Origin: Paenibacillus_E sp964253085
Lineage (GTDB): Bacteria; Bacillota; Bacilli; Paenibacillales; NBRC-103111
Direction: 5' to 3'
Assembly: GCF_964253085.1 (NCBI RefSeq)
Contig: NZ_CAXUQH020000001.1
Location: forward strand, 5,890,001 to 5,954,000
Length of the DNA stretch: 64,000 nt
The translations under genes were made by a program, and so were the position numbers. Positions 31,657 through 41,106 of this stretch are shown piece after piece; position 1 is the stretch's first letter; each line of letters opens with the position of its first letter. Under the pieces are notes generated by a model that searched no databases, was not told where the DNA came from, and saw only the letters and a list, made by a program, of their open reading frames with translations.

Positions 31657-34320
31657 CTACTTCGCATCATACCAAGTTAGACCGAAATCAACGTCCGCAC
31701 GCAAAGGAACGTCCAGCTTCAGCGCAGCTGCCATGACTTCAGGCACAAGCTGCTTCATCGTTTCCAGCTCATCGGCTGGCACTTCGAAGACAAGCTCATC
31801 GTGTACTTGAAGCAGCATACGGCTCTTCAGCCCTTCTTTCACTAAGCGATCGGCCATTTGAACCATGGCAAGCTTGATGATATCTGCCGCTGTCCCTTGG
31901 ATCGGCGTATTCATCGCAGTACGCTCTGCGAATGATCGTATATTAAAGTTTGAATGCGTAATTTCAGGTAATAAACGTCGACGCTGTAGCAAAGTGGTTA
32001 CGTATCCGTCCCTGCGAGCATCCTTAACGATTTCATCCATATATCGGCGAACCCCTTGGAACACCGCGAAATATTGTTCAATGAACTGAGCGGCTTCCCG
32101 ACGGGTGATATCTAAGTTCTGTGACAAACCATAATCGCTGATTCCGTATACGATACCGAAGTTAACGGCTTTTGCTTGGCGGCGCATATTGCTGTCAACG
32201 GCGCTTTCTTCCACGCCGAAGACGTCCATCGCTGTCTTCGTGTGAATGTCCATATTCTGAAGGAACGCTTCCTTCAGCTTCTCATCCTGCGAGATGTGCG
32301 CTAGCACGCGCAGCTCGATCTGCGAGTAATCCGCAGCGAGAATATACCATCCAGGCTCGGATGGGACGAAGACCTTGCGGATCTTACGCCCCTCCTCCAG
32401 ACGAATCGGAATGTTCTGGAGATTCGGGAATTGGCTGCTGAGACGTCCCGTCGCGGCAATCGTCTGCCGGTAATAAGTATGCACCTTACCGGTTTCAGGC
32501 CGCACCTCTTTGAGCAGCCCCTCGACGTACGTCGATTGCAGCTTCGCTAGCGAGCGATAGTGCAGGATCTGCCCGACAACTTCGTTGTAGGGCGCCAGAC
32601 GTTCCAGCACCTCGGCATCCGTTGAGTAGCCGGTTTTGGTCTTCTTCGAAGCTGGGAGCCCCAGCTTCTCGAACAGAATCTCACCGAGCTGCTTCGGTGA
32701 GTTGATGTTGAACTCGACGCCGGCAAGCTTGTAAATGCTGGACATGATCGTGTCCAGCTGCTTACCAAGCTCCACGCCGAGCGTTTTAAGCCCCTCGGCA
32801 TCCACAGCGATGCCACGCATCTCCATCTCTGCGAGAACGCCGGAGAGGGGCAGTTCAAGCTCGTAGAAGAGTTGATGCATTTCACTCTTCTCTAATTCAT
32901 CGCGCAGCACGGGAACCATGCGCGCCATCGCCATTGCTTTGCGACCCACATGGTCGCTAAGCGCAGCGAGTTCCGGCAGGCGAAACTTCGCGCCTTTGCC
33001 GAACACATCCTCGTCTGCCTTCACAGATGGCAGACCGTATTTCACAGACAGGCCGCTCAAGCTGAGATTCGACTCCGTCGGATCGAGGAGGTAAGCGGCC
33101 AGCAGCACGTCGAAATCCACCCCTGCGAGGTGGATGCCCTGCCAAGCCAGCGCCAGCTGCGCTCGGTGCAGGTCGAAGAGCTGCTTCTTCTTGGAAGCAT
33201 CACTGAGCCAATCGCGCAGCGGCTTGCCAGCATCGCTTTGCAGCAGGGCAAACGGCACATAGTACGAGGTGTTGCTCGCACCATCGTCAATAAACCAGAC
33301 AACCCCAACCATGACGGCTTGATGCGGATTTTCCCCAACAGCTTCCACATGGATAGCCGCATGATCATCTAATTTGGCAATCAACATACCTACATTGGCT
33401 TCTGTCACCGCAACAGCTTCCAGACTCTCGACGACGAGATCTTCAGCCTCCACGTTGGAAGCCCCGAAATCCATTTTCTCCAGCAGCGATTTAAACTCAA
33501 GCTTTCGGAACATACCAGACAACGCTTGTCCATCAAAGCCGTCATAACGGAACGAATCCCAAGCTGTTTCCATCGGCACTTCACGGAAGATGGTGGCTAG
33601 CTCTTTGCTCATGAGGGCACTCTTGGCATGCTCTTCCACTTTCTCTTTCATTTTGCCTTTCAGACTTGCTGTGTTCGCCAACACTTCTTCAACAGTGCCA
33701 AAGTCATGCAGCATTTTGAGCGCCGTCTTCTCACCTACGCCGGGAATACCCGGAATATTATCGGATGTATCGCCCATGAGCCCTTTCAAATCAATGATTT
33801 GATTCGGCGTTAGCCCGTATTTCTCTTTGATGGCTTCAGGATCGAAGCGATCCATCTCACTGATTCCCTTGCGGGTAATCGCAACCGTAACTTGCTCAGA
33901 AGCAAGTTGGAGCATATCTTTATCCCCAGACACGAGGAGAACTTTCTCCCCTCTCGCATCCGCTTCTTTCGTCAACGTTCCGATAATATCATCCGCTTCA
34001 TAACCGGATAGCTCGAATTGCGGGATTTTGAAAGCCTTCAGCAATTCTTTAATTAATGGAAATTGTTCGGACAGCTCTGTCGGCGTTTTCGCACGACCGC
34101 CTTTATACTCGGTATATTCTTTATGCCGAAACGTAATTTTCCCCGCGTCGAAAGCAACGAGAAAATGGGTTGGCTTTTCTTCTTCAATCAATTTCAGGAG
34201 CATGGTCGTAAAGCCATAAACCGCATTGGTATGTAAACCACTTGAATTGCTCAGTAACGGTAACGCATAGAAGGCACGAAACGCGATTGAGTTCCCATCA
34301 ATAATAATAAGCTTATCCAT
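31657..34320 (-). CDS. polA: DNA polymerase I
   Basis: An 887-residue repair and Okazaki-processing polymerase. Order: 5'-3' exonuclease (1-~290; LIIIDGNSIAFRAFYALP, ISGDKDM-like VSGDKDMLQ, GDTSDNIPGIPGVGEKTA), a degenerate 3'-5' exonuclease domain in which the first D-x-E motif is absent (HVEAVGEN instead), then the family A polymerase (YILAADYSQIELR, RRQAKAVNFGIVYG, QVHDELVFE). Loss of proofreading residues is usual in Bacillus-type Pol I. GGGGTGG precedes the ATG at 34320; an ATG eight codons earlier is less likely. Confidence 0.97.
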   Translation of the reverse strand: MDKLIIIDGNSIAFRAFYALPLLSNSSGLHTNAVYGFTTMLLKLIEEEKPTHFLVAFDAGKITFRHKEYTEYKGGRAKTPTELSEQFPLIKELLKAFKIPQFELSGYEADDIIGTLTKEADARGEKVLLVSGDKDMLQLASEQVTVAITRKGISEMDRFDPEAIKEKYGLTPNQIIDLKGLMGDTSDNIPGIPGVGEKTALKMLHDFGTVEEVLANTASLKGKMKEKVEEHAKSALMSKELATIFREVPMETAWDSFRYDGFDGQALSGMFRKLEFKSLLEKMDFGASNVEAEDLVVESLEAVAVTEANVGMLIAKLDDHAAIHVEAVGENPHQAVMVGVVWFIDDGASNTSYYVPFALLQSDAGKPLRDWLSDASKKKQLFDLHRAQLALAWQGIHLAGVDFDVLLAAYLLDPTESNLSLSGLSVKYGLPSVKADEDVFGKGAKFRLPELAALSDHVGRKAMAMARMVPVLRDELEKSEMHQLFYELELPLSGVLAEMEMRGIAVDAEGLKTLGVELGKQLDTIMSSIYKLAGVEFNINSPKQLGEILFEKLGLPASKKTKTGYSTDAEVLERLAPYNEVVGQILHYRSLAKLQSTYVEGLLKEVRPETGKVHTYYRQTIAATGRLSSQFPNLQNIPIRLEEGRKIRKVFVPSEPGWYILAADYSQIELRVLAHISQDEKLKEAFLQNMDIHTKTAMDVFGVEESAVDSNMRRQAKAVNFGIVYGISDYGLSQNLDITRREAAQFIEQYFAVFQGVRRYMDEIVKDARRDGYVTTLLQRRRLLPEITHSNFNIRSFAERTAMNTPIQGTAADIIKLAMVQMADRLVKEGLKSRMLLQVHDELVFEVPADELETMKQLVPEVMAAALKLDVPLRADVDFGLTWYDAK

Positions 34321-34372
34321 AAGTTCCACCCCAATTTTAGACATACTTCCTTCATCATAGCATACGAAATTA

Positions 34373-34412
34373 AAATAAAAAAACGGTTCCCTACATAAAC
34401 ATGTAAGGAGCC
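34373..34412 (-). terminator. Terminator-like hairpin in the polA leader
   Basis: On the minus strand CGGCTCC and TACAT pair with ATGTA and GGGAACCG with mismatches, followed by TTTTTTTATTT. It lies 55-90 bases upstream of the polA start and points into polA. It could attenuate polA or stop transcripts entering from the HAD side. Confidence 0.5.
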
Positions 34413-34461
34413 GAAATTTTACAAGTTAGGACGGTCAGGTCTTCAGAGGGAGGTTCTCCGT

Positions 34462-35211
34462 ATGAGTCCTTTTTTCTCACCCACACGTAAAAAGGTTATA
34501 TTTTTTGATATGAATAACACGATTCTTGATCGCAGACAATGCTTCGACTCCGCTTTTCTTGAAGTTATGCAGGATTTCACGGCACGGTGGGAAACGGAAG
34601 ATTCGAAACTGACCGCGCAAGAGGCACTGCTTAGCTATAAGTCCGAGTGGAGCCGCCATCGCAAAACACCTATCCGAAGCCCAATCTCACCAGACGAGCT
34701 GCGGCATATTTGTTTAATCAAAGCACTTCATCCTTTTCCGATGCAGGTGAATACAGCGTTTACGCGAACTTTTTTCAATCAAATCGAAGAGAAAGAGGAC
34801 AATTTCGTCGCTTTATTCCCAGGGGTAGAAGACACACTAGAGATGCTGTCACGTCAATATAAGCTGGCGATTATCAGTAATGGGAATCGCAATCGACTAC
34901 AACGTAATTTGGAGAAAATGAAGCTGACTTCATGGTTCGATCAGGAGCGTTTGTTTACAACGGAGAATGATGGACCGCGAAAGCCGCATCCCGCGATTTT
35001 TGAGCAAGCCCTGAGATCGATGAACGCGGCTGCGGGCCAAAGTGTGATGGTTGGAAATTCGTGGCGAAACGATGTGGTAGGCGCGGCTTCTACTGGAATG
35101 GATGCGGTTTGGATTCACCCGGCCAATATTAAGAAAATCTCAGAAAGGCGGATCGGGAAGCAGAAAGTTATCATCGTACGTTCATTCAAACAATTGATCT
35201 ATACGTTCTGA
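34462..35211 (+). CDS. HAD-superfamily hydrolase with DxN motif I
   Basis: A 249-residue HAD protein of the Cof/haloacid-dehalogenase-like C1 type. Motif I is FFDMNNTILD (Asp16), where the usual second aspartate, the general acid/base, is Asn18. Motif II is IISNGN, motif III the Lys in RKPHPAIF and motif IV VGNSWRNDVVGA. The substrate is unknown, and the Asn suggests a slow phosphatase or altered activity. GGGAGG precedes the ATG at 34462. It is divergent from polA and convergent with the EAL/GGDEF gene. Confidence 0.85.
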   Translation: MSPFFSPTRKKVIFFDMNNTILDRRQCFDSAFLEVMQDFTARWETEDSKLTAQEALLSYKSEWSRHRKTPIRSPISPDELRHICLIKALHPFPMQVNTAFTRTFFNQIEEKEDNFVALFPGVEDTLEMLSRQYKLAIISNGNRNRLQRNLEKMKLTSWFDQERLFTTENDGPRKPHPAIFEQALRSMNAAAGQSVMVGNSWRNDVVGAASTGMDAVWIHPANIKKISERRIGKQKVIIVRSFKQLIYTF

Positions 35212-35229
35212 AACATTCTTAGGCACAGG

Positions 35230-36972
35230 TTAGCCAATCGTTTGAAAACAATAAATACTGCCTTGATGCGCCTTCGCTTTCTTTTTGAGCTGAGCCGCTG
35301 TTTGAGAAATATAGTCTAGTGAAATAGGGGACTCACAGCTGCAGATGACTAAGGATAAGGACACCGTGACCCCTTCGCTTTTCACTTGTTTGCCCCCCCG
35401 ATCCACCACATACTCCCAATCTTCGCCTTCATAGAACATACGGACACCAGTTTCGAACCGATTGATGATTTCCTGACACAAGAGTTTCGGTGATAATGAG
35501 GTGGATATCGCAATAAAATCATCCCCGCCGACATGTCCGACAAAATCGCTTGGTGTTCCATAGAAAGCGATCGCTTGCTGCATTAAGTCCGCCATATATT
35601 GAATTAATTGATCCCCTTTTTGAAAACCAAAACGATCATTGTACCATTTAAAATAATCCAAATCGGCATAGATCACATGGAAAGGAGCTCTCGCAGTTAG
35701 TCGTTTATTCAATTCCCGATTAATTTGCAAATTCCCTGGAAGACCCGTTAGGGGATTCGCAACGCGAGCTGACTCCATTTTCACATTCGTAATACTCTCT
35801 AATATCGTTCGTATGGAAGCTGAGCCCGCCATTTTTCCCTGACTTGTAATGATGACCAGGTCGTATAAATGATGAATCGCACGTGAAGTTGCCAGTTGGG
35901 ACACTTGCTCCACAGGCGTTAGCTCATCTACGATCAAAGGAGAAGCATCCATCACGCTATCAATCGTGCGATTCCAATACAGAGAGTAAGCATATTGTCC
36001 GGCCAAATGCTGGAATAAGCGATCTCGCATCATAAGGCCACGCGGCTCATCATCATGCACAATGACAACCCCGACTGCCTCTTGATTTTTTTTGAAAAAC
36101 TCCGCGATTTCGGAAATTTGCACTTTCGTATGGAATACACCAACTGGTGTTTTTAGCTCGCCAATATGCCAAGTCATCGTGCCGCCTTGTACGTTGCGAT
36201 GCTGCCAAATGGTCATTTTATGCGTATCTTGAACCGTCGCAATCGATGTAGAAGGTCTTCCGAGTAAAAAACCTTGCGCATAATGCACACCCATTTGAGT
36301 TAATTTAGCTAGCTCCTCTACTTGTTCAATGCCCTCAGCGATCAATGAAATGTTCATTTTCTGAGCAAATGTAACAAAGGTTTCGAGAATATACGCTTTC
36401 ACTTTATTCAAATGAATATTTTCAATCAGTGAACGATCGATTTTAATAAAATCAGGCTGAAGCTCGGCAATCGCTTGGAGAGAAGAATATCCTGCCCCCG
36501 CGTCATCAATCGCAATGCGGTAACCCTGTGTCCGATAATGGGCTAGAATTTTCTTAGCCAAAGTGAAGTCCTCGATCGAGCTTCTTTCCGTAATCTCGAA
36601 CACGACATTGCTCGGACGAAGTCCATACTTCTGCAAGATCTCAAGCGTCTTACCTGGGATAAAACCAGGGTCCTCTAGAACGTGAGACGAGATATTAATA
36701 AATAACAATTGCTGTTCGTGTTCCAAAATGGAGCCTTGGATAGCCTTCTCACGTGCTAGCCTCTCTAGACGATATAACTCACCTTGCTGCTCCGCATATT
36801 GAAACATCGCGAGTGGCGAATGAAACGGGCCATCCACCGGGCCGCGAGTTAAAGCTTCATACCCCATCACTAGTCCATCTTGCAAGGATACAATTGGTTG
36901 ATATACGGAAGAAATATGTTGTTCTTCTATCAATTTATGAAACTGTATCGCGACTTCTGACTGAGTAAGCAT
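35230..36972 (-). CDS. EAL-CBS-GGDEF protein for c-di-GMP turnover
   Basis: A 580-residue cytosolic protein. Residues ~10-250 are an EAL phosphodiesterase with all signature blocks (YEALTRG, INIS, EITERS, DDAGAGYSS, KIDRSL, AEGIE, QGFLLGRP). Residues ~270-400 resemble a pair of CBS domains, a nucleotide-sensing module. Residues ~410-575 are a GGDEF domain whose A-site reads GGDDF, so cyclase activity is doubtful. Net function is probably c-di-GMP hydrolysis. The start is uncertain among four clustered ATGs; 36972 has GGGG nine bases upstream. It is divergent from a sensor kinase. Confidence 0.9.
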   Translation of the reverse strand: MLTQSEVAIQFHKLIEEQHISSVYQPIVSLQDGLVMGYEALTRGPVDGPFHSPLAMFQYAEQQGELYRLERLAREKAIQGSILEHEQQLLFINISSHVLEDPGFIPGKTLEILQKYGLRPSNVVFEITERSSIEDFTLAKKILAHYRTQGYRIAIDDAGAGYSSLQAIAELQPDFIKIDRSLIENIHLNKVKAYILETFVTFAQKMNISLIAEGIEQVEELAKLTQMGVHYAQGFLLGRPSTSIATVQDTHKMTIWQHRNVQGGTMTWHIGELKTPVGVFHTKVQISEIAEFFKKNQEAVGVVIVHDDEPRGLMMRDRLFQHLAGQYAYSLYWNRTIDSVMDASPLIVDELTPVEQVSQLATSRAIHHLYDLVIITSQGKMAGSASIRTILESITNVKMESARVANPLTGLPGNLQINRELNKRLTARAPFHVIYADLDYFKWYNDRFGFQKGDQLIQYMADLMQQAIAFYGTPSDFVGHVGGDDFIAISTSLSPKLLCQEIINRFETGVRMFYEGEDWEYVVDRGGKQVKSEGVTVSLSLVICSCESPISLDYISQTAAQLKKKAKAHQGSIYCFQTIG

Positions 36973-37158
36973 GTCCATCATCCCCATCTATTTCTGCATG
37001 TATCCCAAGTCTATCAGATCAAATGATAGGTAAGATTAACCATATGTAAAATGTATGTAAAGACTTTCAGAAAAAAAGAGGGAATTACACTTTTTCCTCG
37101 AAAAGGTGAGATATGGATTGTAGGGCGTATAGCAGATCTTGTGCGGAAAGGACAACCG

Positions 37159-38730
37159 ATGGAACAACAAGTAAAAATCTTGGCGGTAGATGATCGCTAT
37201 GAAAACTTGCTGGCTCTGAATAGCATTCTGGCCTCTTCTTCCTATGATGTTATTTCTTTACAATCAGGGGAGGAAGCACTTCGCTATTTATTAAAAGAAC
37301 CTGCTGATCATATTGCAGTTATTTTGATGGATGTGCAGATGCCAGGGCTTAGCGGTTTTGAAACCGTAGAATTAATAAAACAACGGAAAGCCTGTCAAGA
37401 TATTCCGATTATTTTCTTAACAGCCTTAAGCACCTCGATTGAGCATGTATTACGAGGTTATCATGTGGGTTCGATTGATTACTTATTTAAACCTGTACAT
37501 CCCAAAATGCTGCGCATGAAGGTGGATGGTTTCGTTAATATGCATCTGAACCATCAGAAACTGAAGGCTCAGAGTGAGCTTTTACATAAACGCACATTAG
37601 ATCTAGAAGAAACGAATCGCAAGCTTGCGGAAGCTGAGGAGAAATTAAAAGAGCAAAACTTACTTCTCGAAAATTGGGTTGAAGAACGTACGTCAGAACT
37701 GGTCGATGCCCATGAGAAGCTTATTAACTCCCAAGAGCATTTCAAAAAAATGTTCATCCTCTCACCTTCCTTAATGGCAATCCGCCGACTTCCCGATCTT
37801 ACCTATCTGGATGTTAATGAAAGTTGGAAGCAGCATACAGGCTATGGTGACGAGGTTATTGGTACAACCTTTAATCTGATGCGTGACGATTCCAATAATC
37901 CAGCGAAATATGGCGATATTGTACGTAATGAGAAGGTTCGTTACGTCACCAAATCTGGCGATATTCGGACTGCCCTCCTATCCACAGAGATTATCGATAT
38001 CGAGGATGAAAATTGCTTGCTGCATGTCGCAGTTGATATTACGGAAAGTCTTCGATTTGAAACCGAAATGGCACGCCTTGCTCAATTAAACCTAGTGGGC
38101 GAAATGGCCGCAGGTATTGCGCATGAAATTCGAAATCCGATGACGACCATCCGTGGCTTCCTTCAACTCTTTCAAGAAAATGATCGCCATATGCAAAAAG
38201 AATATATCCCCATCATGTTGGAAGAATTGGATAGAGCAAACGATATTATCACGGAATATCTTTCTCTTGCCAAAAATAAGCAATCCTATCAACGTCCTGA
38301 GAGTATTAACCGCATTATTGAAAGCTTATTGCCTCTGATTCAAGCAGAAGCTGTCATGTCAGGTAAGCATGTTAATGGTCAATTTGGCTACTGTCCAGAG
38401 ATACAGCTCGACGACAAAGAAATGCGACAGCTTATTCTGAACATGTGTATGAATGGTCTTGAAGCCATGAGCATAGGTGGAACGCTAACGATCGCAACCT
38501 ATCAGGAGCCTGAACACGTTGTTCTATTAATTGCTGACCAAGGCAGCGGCATTAAGACAGAGCATTTGGAGAAGCTAGGTCGCCCCTTCTTCACAACAAA
38601 GGATGAAGGAACTGGGCTCGGTTTAGCCATTTGCTATAGTATTGCTGCTAGACATCACGCTGCGATTGAAGTGAGCTCCAGCACGAATGGGACAACCTTC
38701 TTAATTCGCTTCCCGCTTCATGCCAAATGA
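37159..38730 (+). CDS. Soluble receiver-PAS-histidine kinase
   Basis: A 523-residue cytosolic kinase without membrane segments. Residues 1-125 are a receiver with Asp58 (ILMDVQMPG). A coiled coil (~140-200) follows, then a PAS domain (~205-310), a HisKA domain with His322 (AAGIAHEIRNPMTTIRGFLQ) and an HATPase (IADQGSGI, GTGLGLAICYSI). The H-box strongly resembles sporulation kinases that feed Spo0F. An ORF extending upstream is rejected because GGAAAGGA lies seven bases before ATG 37159. It is divergent from the EAL/GGDEF gene, which hints at a link to c-di-GMP. Confidence 0.92.
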   Translation: MEQQVKILAVDDRYENLLALNSILASSSYDVISLQSGEEALRYLLKEPADHIAVILMDVQMPGLSGFETVELIKQRKACQDIPIIFLTALSTSIEHVLRGYHVGSIDYLFKPVHPKMLRMKVDGFVNMHLNHQKLKAQSELLHKRTLDLEETNRKLAEAEEKLKEQNLLLENWVEERTSELVDAHEKLINSQEHFKKMFILSPSLMAIRRLPDLTYLDVNESWKQHTGYGDEVIGTTFNLMRDDSNNPAKYGDIVRNEKVRYVTKSGDIRTALLSTEIIDIEDENCLLHVAVDITESLRFETEMARLAQLNLVGEMAAGIAHEIRNPMTTIRGFLQLFQENDRHMQKEYIPIMLEELDRANDIITEYLSLAKNKQSYQRPESINRIIESLLPLIQAEAVMSGKHVNGQFGYCPEIQLDDKEMRQLILNMCMNGLEAMSIGGTLTIATYQEPEHVVLLIADQGSGIKTEHLEKLGRPFFTTKDEGTGLGLAICYSIAARHHAAIEVSSSTNGTTFLIRFPLHAK

Positions 38731-38734
38731 GAAA

Positions 38735-38785
38735 AAGGGCCATCCCCAGAAGTAGATTTGATCTACTTTTGGAGATGGCCCTTCT
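38735..38785. terminator. Bidirectional terminator between kinase and phoU
   Basis: AAGGGCCATC, CCA and AAGTAGAT pair with ATCTACTT, TGG and GATGGCCCTT around a TTG loop, giving one of the longest stems in the window. It can serve both convergent genes. Confidence 0.85.
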
Positions 38786-38794
38786 CTATGTCGC

Positions 38795-39454
38795 TTACAC
38801 GTTCAGATCTTTCCGTTTCCCCGTAACCATGTAGATGACGCCTTCGCCAATATTCGTTGTATGATCCGCCACTCGCTCCAAAAAGTGCGCGACAAACAAC
38901 AGATGGGTCAGTTGACGATTCCGGTGATAATCCGTTCCCATCATCCCCATCAGTTCCTGCATCACCGTACTGTATAGCTTATCTACACGGTCATCCTTCT
39001 CGGCCAGCGATGCTGCTCTATGTACATCGCGTTCCGTATAGGATAGAAGGCTCTCGTGCAACATTTCGATAGCAATCTCAGCCATTTGTGGAATGACTTC
39101 AAGAGGCTTCACCAGCTCTTCTCCTGCGAAACGAATCGTTATCTTCGCAATATCAACAGCATGATCTGCGATACGTTCCAAGTCAGTCGCAATCTTCAGC
39201 GCCGTTCCAATAATTCGCAGATCACTGGCCATGGGTTGTTGAAGAGCGATTAATCGCAGGCATAGTTCATCAATGGTTGTTAAATAGTCATCAATGAGAT
39301 CATCCTTCTGGATGACTTGCTGTGCGGCTTTCTCATCCAGCTTGGCAAGGGACTCCACGGACGTGTAAATTAAGTCCTCTACACTTTCTCCCATTTGCTG
39401 TAATTCCTTCTGCAGTAGTGCCAACGATTGATGAAACCCTGGTCTTGCGTCCAT
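38795..39454 (-). CDS. phoU: Phosphate transport regulator PhoU
   Basis: A 219-residue all-helical protein with two tandem three-helix PhoU repeats (ATDLERIADHAVDIA and HFLERVADHTTNIGEG carry the metal-binding motifs). It damps phosphate uptake and Pho signalling together with the Pst transporter. AAAGGGAG precedes the ATG. It is the last gene of the pst operon, 23 bases after pstB. Confidence 0.96.
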   Translation of the reverse strand: MDARPGFHQSLALLQKELQQMGESVEDLIYTSVESLAKLDEKAAQQVIQKDDLIDDYLTTIDELCLRLIALQQPMASDLRIIGTALKIATDLERIADHAVDIAKITIRFAGEELVKPLEVIPQMAEIAIEMLHESLLSYTERDVHRAASLAEKDDRVDKLYSTVMQELMGMMGTDYHRNRQLTHLLFVAHFLERVADHTTNIGEGVIYMVTGKRKDLNV

Positions 39455-39477
39455 GTGTATCTCTCCCTTTATGTGTT

Positions 39478-40245
39478 TTAACCGAATCGTCCGGTAATAT
39501 AATCTTCTGTACGTTGATCATTCGGGTTCGTGAAGATCTTATCGGTTTGGTCGGTTTCGACTAAATAACCGTTCAGGAAGAAAGAGGTTCTATCTGAAAT
39601 TCTCGCTGCTTGTTGCATATTATGTGTCACAATGATGATCGTATATTTCTCTTTTAACGTTTGTGTTAGTTCTTCTACCTTCAATGTTGAAATTGGATCT
39701 AATGCCGAGGTCGGCTCATCCATCAGCAGTACATCTGGCTCTACAGCGAGTAGTCGCGCGATACATAAACGTTGCTGTTGTCCACCGGATAATCCCATCG
39801 CAGACTTATTCAGTCGATCCTTGACTTCGTCCCAAAGCGCAGCTTGTTTGAGACTGCGTTCTACAATTTCATCTAGCACGGCCTTCTTCTTGATGCCATG
39901 AATACGTGGCCCATAGGCGATATTGTCATAGATGCTCATTGGGAATGGATTCGGACGTTGAAATACCATACCCACACGCTTACGCAGCGAAACGACATCG
40001 GAATCCGAGCCATAAATATTGTGTCCGTCCACGGCTACATTCCCAGTGATCCGCACGCTATCAATAAGATCATTCATGCGGTTTAAGGTACGTAGGAAGG
40101 TCGATTTCCCACAACCGGAAGGTCCAATCAACGCGGCAATGGTTCCTGTTTCAATACTTAAATCTACGTCGTGAAGCGCCTGATTATCTCCATAAAATAA
40201 ATTTAATTTTTCTGCTTTAATCTTATACTTCGTCGCAATAGCCAT
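39478..40245 (-). CDS. pstB: Phosphate ABC transporter ATP-binding protein
   Basis: A 255-residue ATPase of the high-affinity phosphate importer. Walker A is GPSGCGKST, the signature is LSGGQQQR, and Walker B is LLMDEPTSALDP. The N-terminal KIKAEKLNLFYGDNQALHDV is typical of PstB. It starts three bases after the pstA stop codon, so translation is probably coupled. Confidence 0.97.
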   Translation of the reverse strand: MAIATKYKIKAEKLNLFYGDNQALHDVDLSIETGTIAALIGPSGCGKSTFLRTLNRMNDLIDSVRITGNVAVDGHNIYGSDSDVVSLRKRVGMVFQRPNPFPMSIYDNIAYGPRIHGIKKKAVLDEIVERSLKQAALWDEVKDRLNKSAMGLSGGQQQRLCIARLLAVEPDVLLMDEPTSALDPISTLKVEELTQTLKEKYTIIIVTHNMQQAARISDRTSFFLNGYLVETDQTDKIFTNPNDQRTEDYITGRFG

Positions 40246-40248
40246 GTG

Positions 40249-41106
40249 TTATTTCCCCCCGGAAAGTCTTTTTTGTAAGATTCGACTTGGTATCGAAACC
40301 AGCAGATTAAAGATTAAGACAACGATTAACAGTAGTGCAGCACTGCCTTTAGCGATTTCTTTCGCATCTGGAACAAGTGATTCTGCACCGATGTACCAAA
40401 GATGAACGGAGAGCGTCTCTCCCATTTTGAGCGGATTGAAATCAGGAAAAAAGCGTGAAACGGACAACCCAGCTGTGTAAATGAGAATCGCTGATTCACC
40501 AAGTGCACGACCGGCAATTAAAGTGATCCCTGTAATTAAATTAGGTAAAGCGGCTGGAATAAGCACCTTACGGATCGCTTGCCATTTCGTTGAGCCTAGT
40601 GCCAAACTAGCTTCCCAATAAGAGTCTGGCACAGTCCGAATGGCTTCCTCTGTAACCCGCACCATGACGGGTAGATTCAACAGTGCAACGGTGGCCGCGC
40701 CACCAATGATTGAGAATTTGAGCCCTAGTAAATTAGCGAATAATAGAAATCCGAAAAGACCAAAAACGATGGATGGTACAGAAGAAAGTGCCTCAACAGA
40801 TATTCTGACAAGGTCAGTGAACCAATTCTTTTGCGCATAAATAGCTAAGTATATGCCTGAAAATAAGCCAATAGGAATCGAAATCACGAGAGACAAGAAT
40901 AACACATAGAACGAGTTGAAAAGCTGTGGTCCTACCCCGCCGCCAGCTTTGATTTCTTCCGGCTTACCGAAAATGAAATGCCAGGATAGGTGAGGTATAC
41001 CATCACCTAGTATACGAACGAGAAACCATGCGAGAATCCCGATAATAATAATACCTGATGACCAAAAGTATATGGTTGCGATTCGATCCGTTGTTTTACT
41101 TGTCAT
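40249..41106 (-). CDS. pstA: Phosphate ABC transporter permease PstA
   Basis: A 285-residue membrane subunit with about six transmembrane helices. The permease loop is SYWEASLALGSTKWQAIRKV, and GIYLAIYAQKNW and SVPSIVFGLFG are conserved PstA blocks. Its ATG overlaps the pstC stop codon (ATGA at 41103-41106). Confidence 0.96.
   Translation of the reverse strand: MTSKTTDRIATIYFWSSGIIIIGILAWFLVRILGDGIPHLSWHFIFGKPEEIKAGGGVGPQLFNSFYVLFLSLVISIPIGLFSGIYLAIYAQKNWFTDLVRISVEALSSVPSIVFGLFGFLLFANLLGLKFSIIGGAATVALLNLPVMVRVTEEAIRTVPDSYWEASLALGSTKWQAIRKVLIPAALPNLITGITLIAGRALGESAILIYTAGLSVSRFFPDFNPLKMGETLSVHLWYIGAESLVPDAKEIAKGSAALLLIVVLIFNLLVSIPSRILQKRLSGGK

Noticed and set aside
32172..33372. Several long frames opposite polA on both strands
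   Set aside because: They are shadows of a G+C-rich stretch of polA with no start signals and composition dictated by the real frame.
37051..37158. N-terminal extension of the receiver-kinase
   Set aside because: GGAAAGGA directly precedes the ATG at 37159, where the receiver domain begins; the upstream residues look untranslated.
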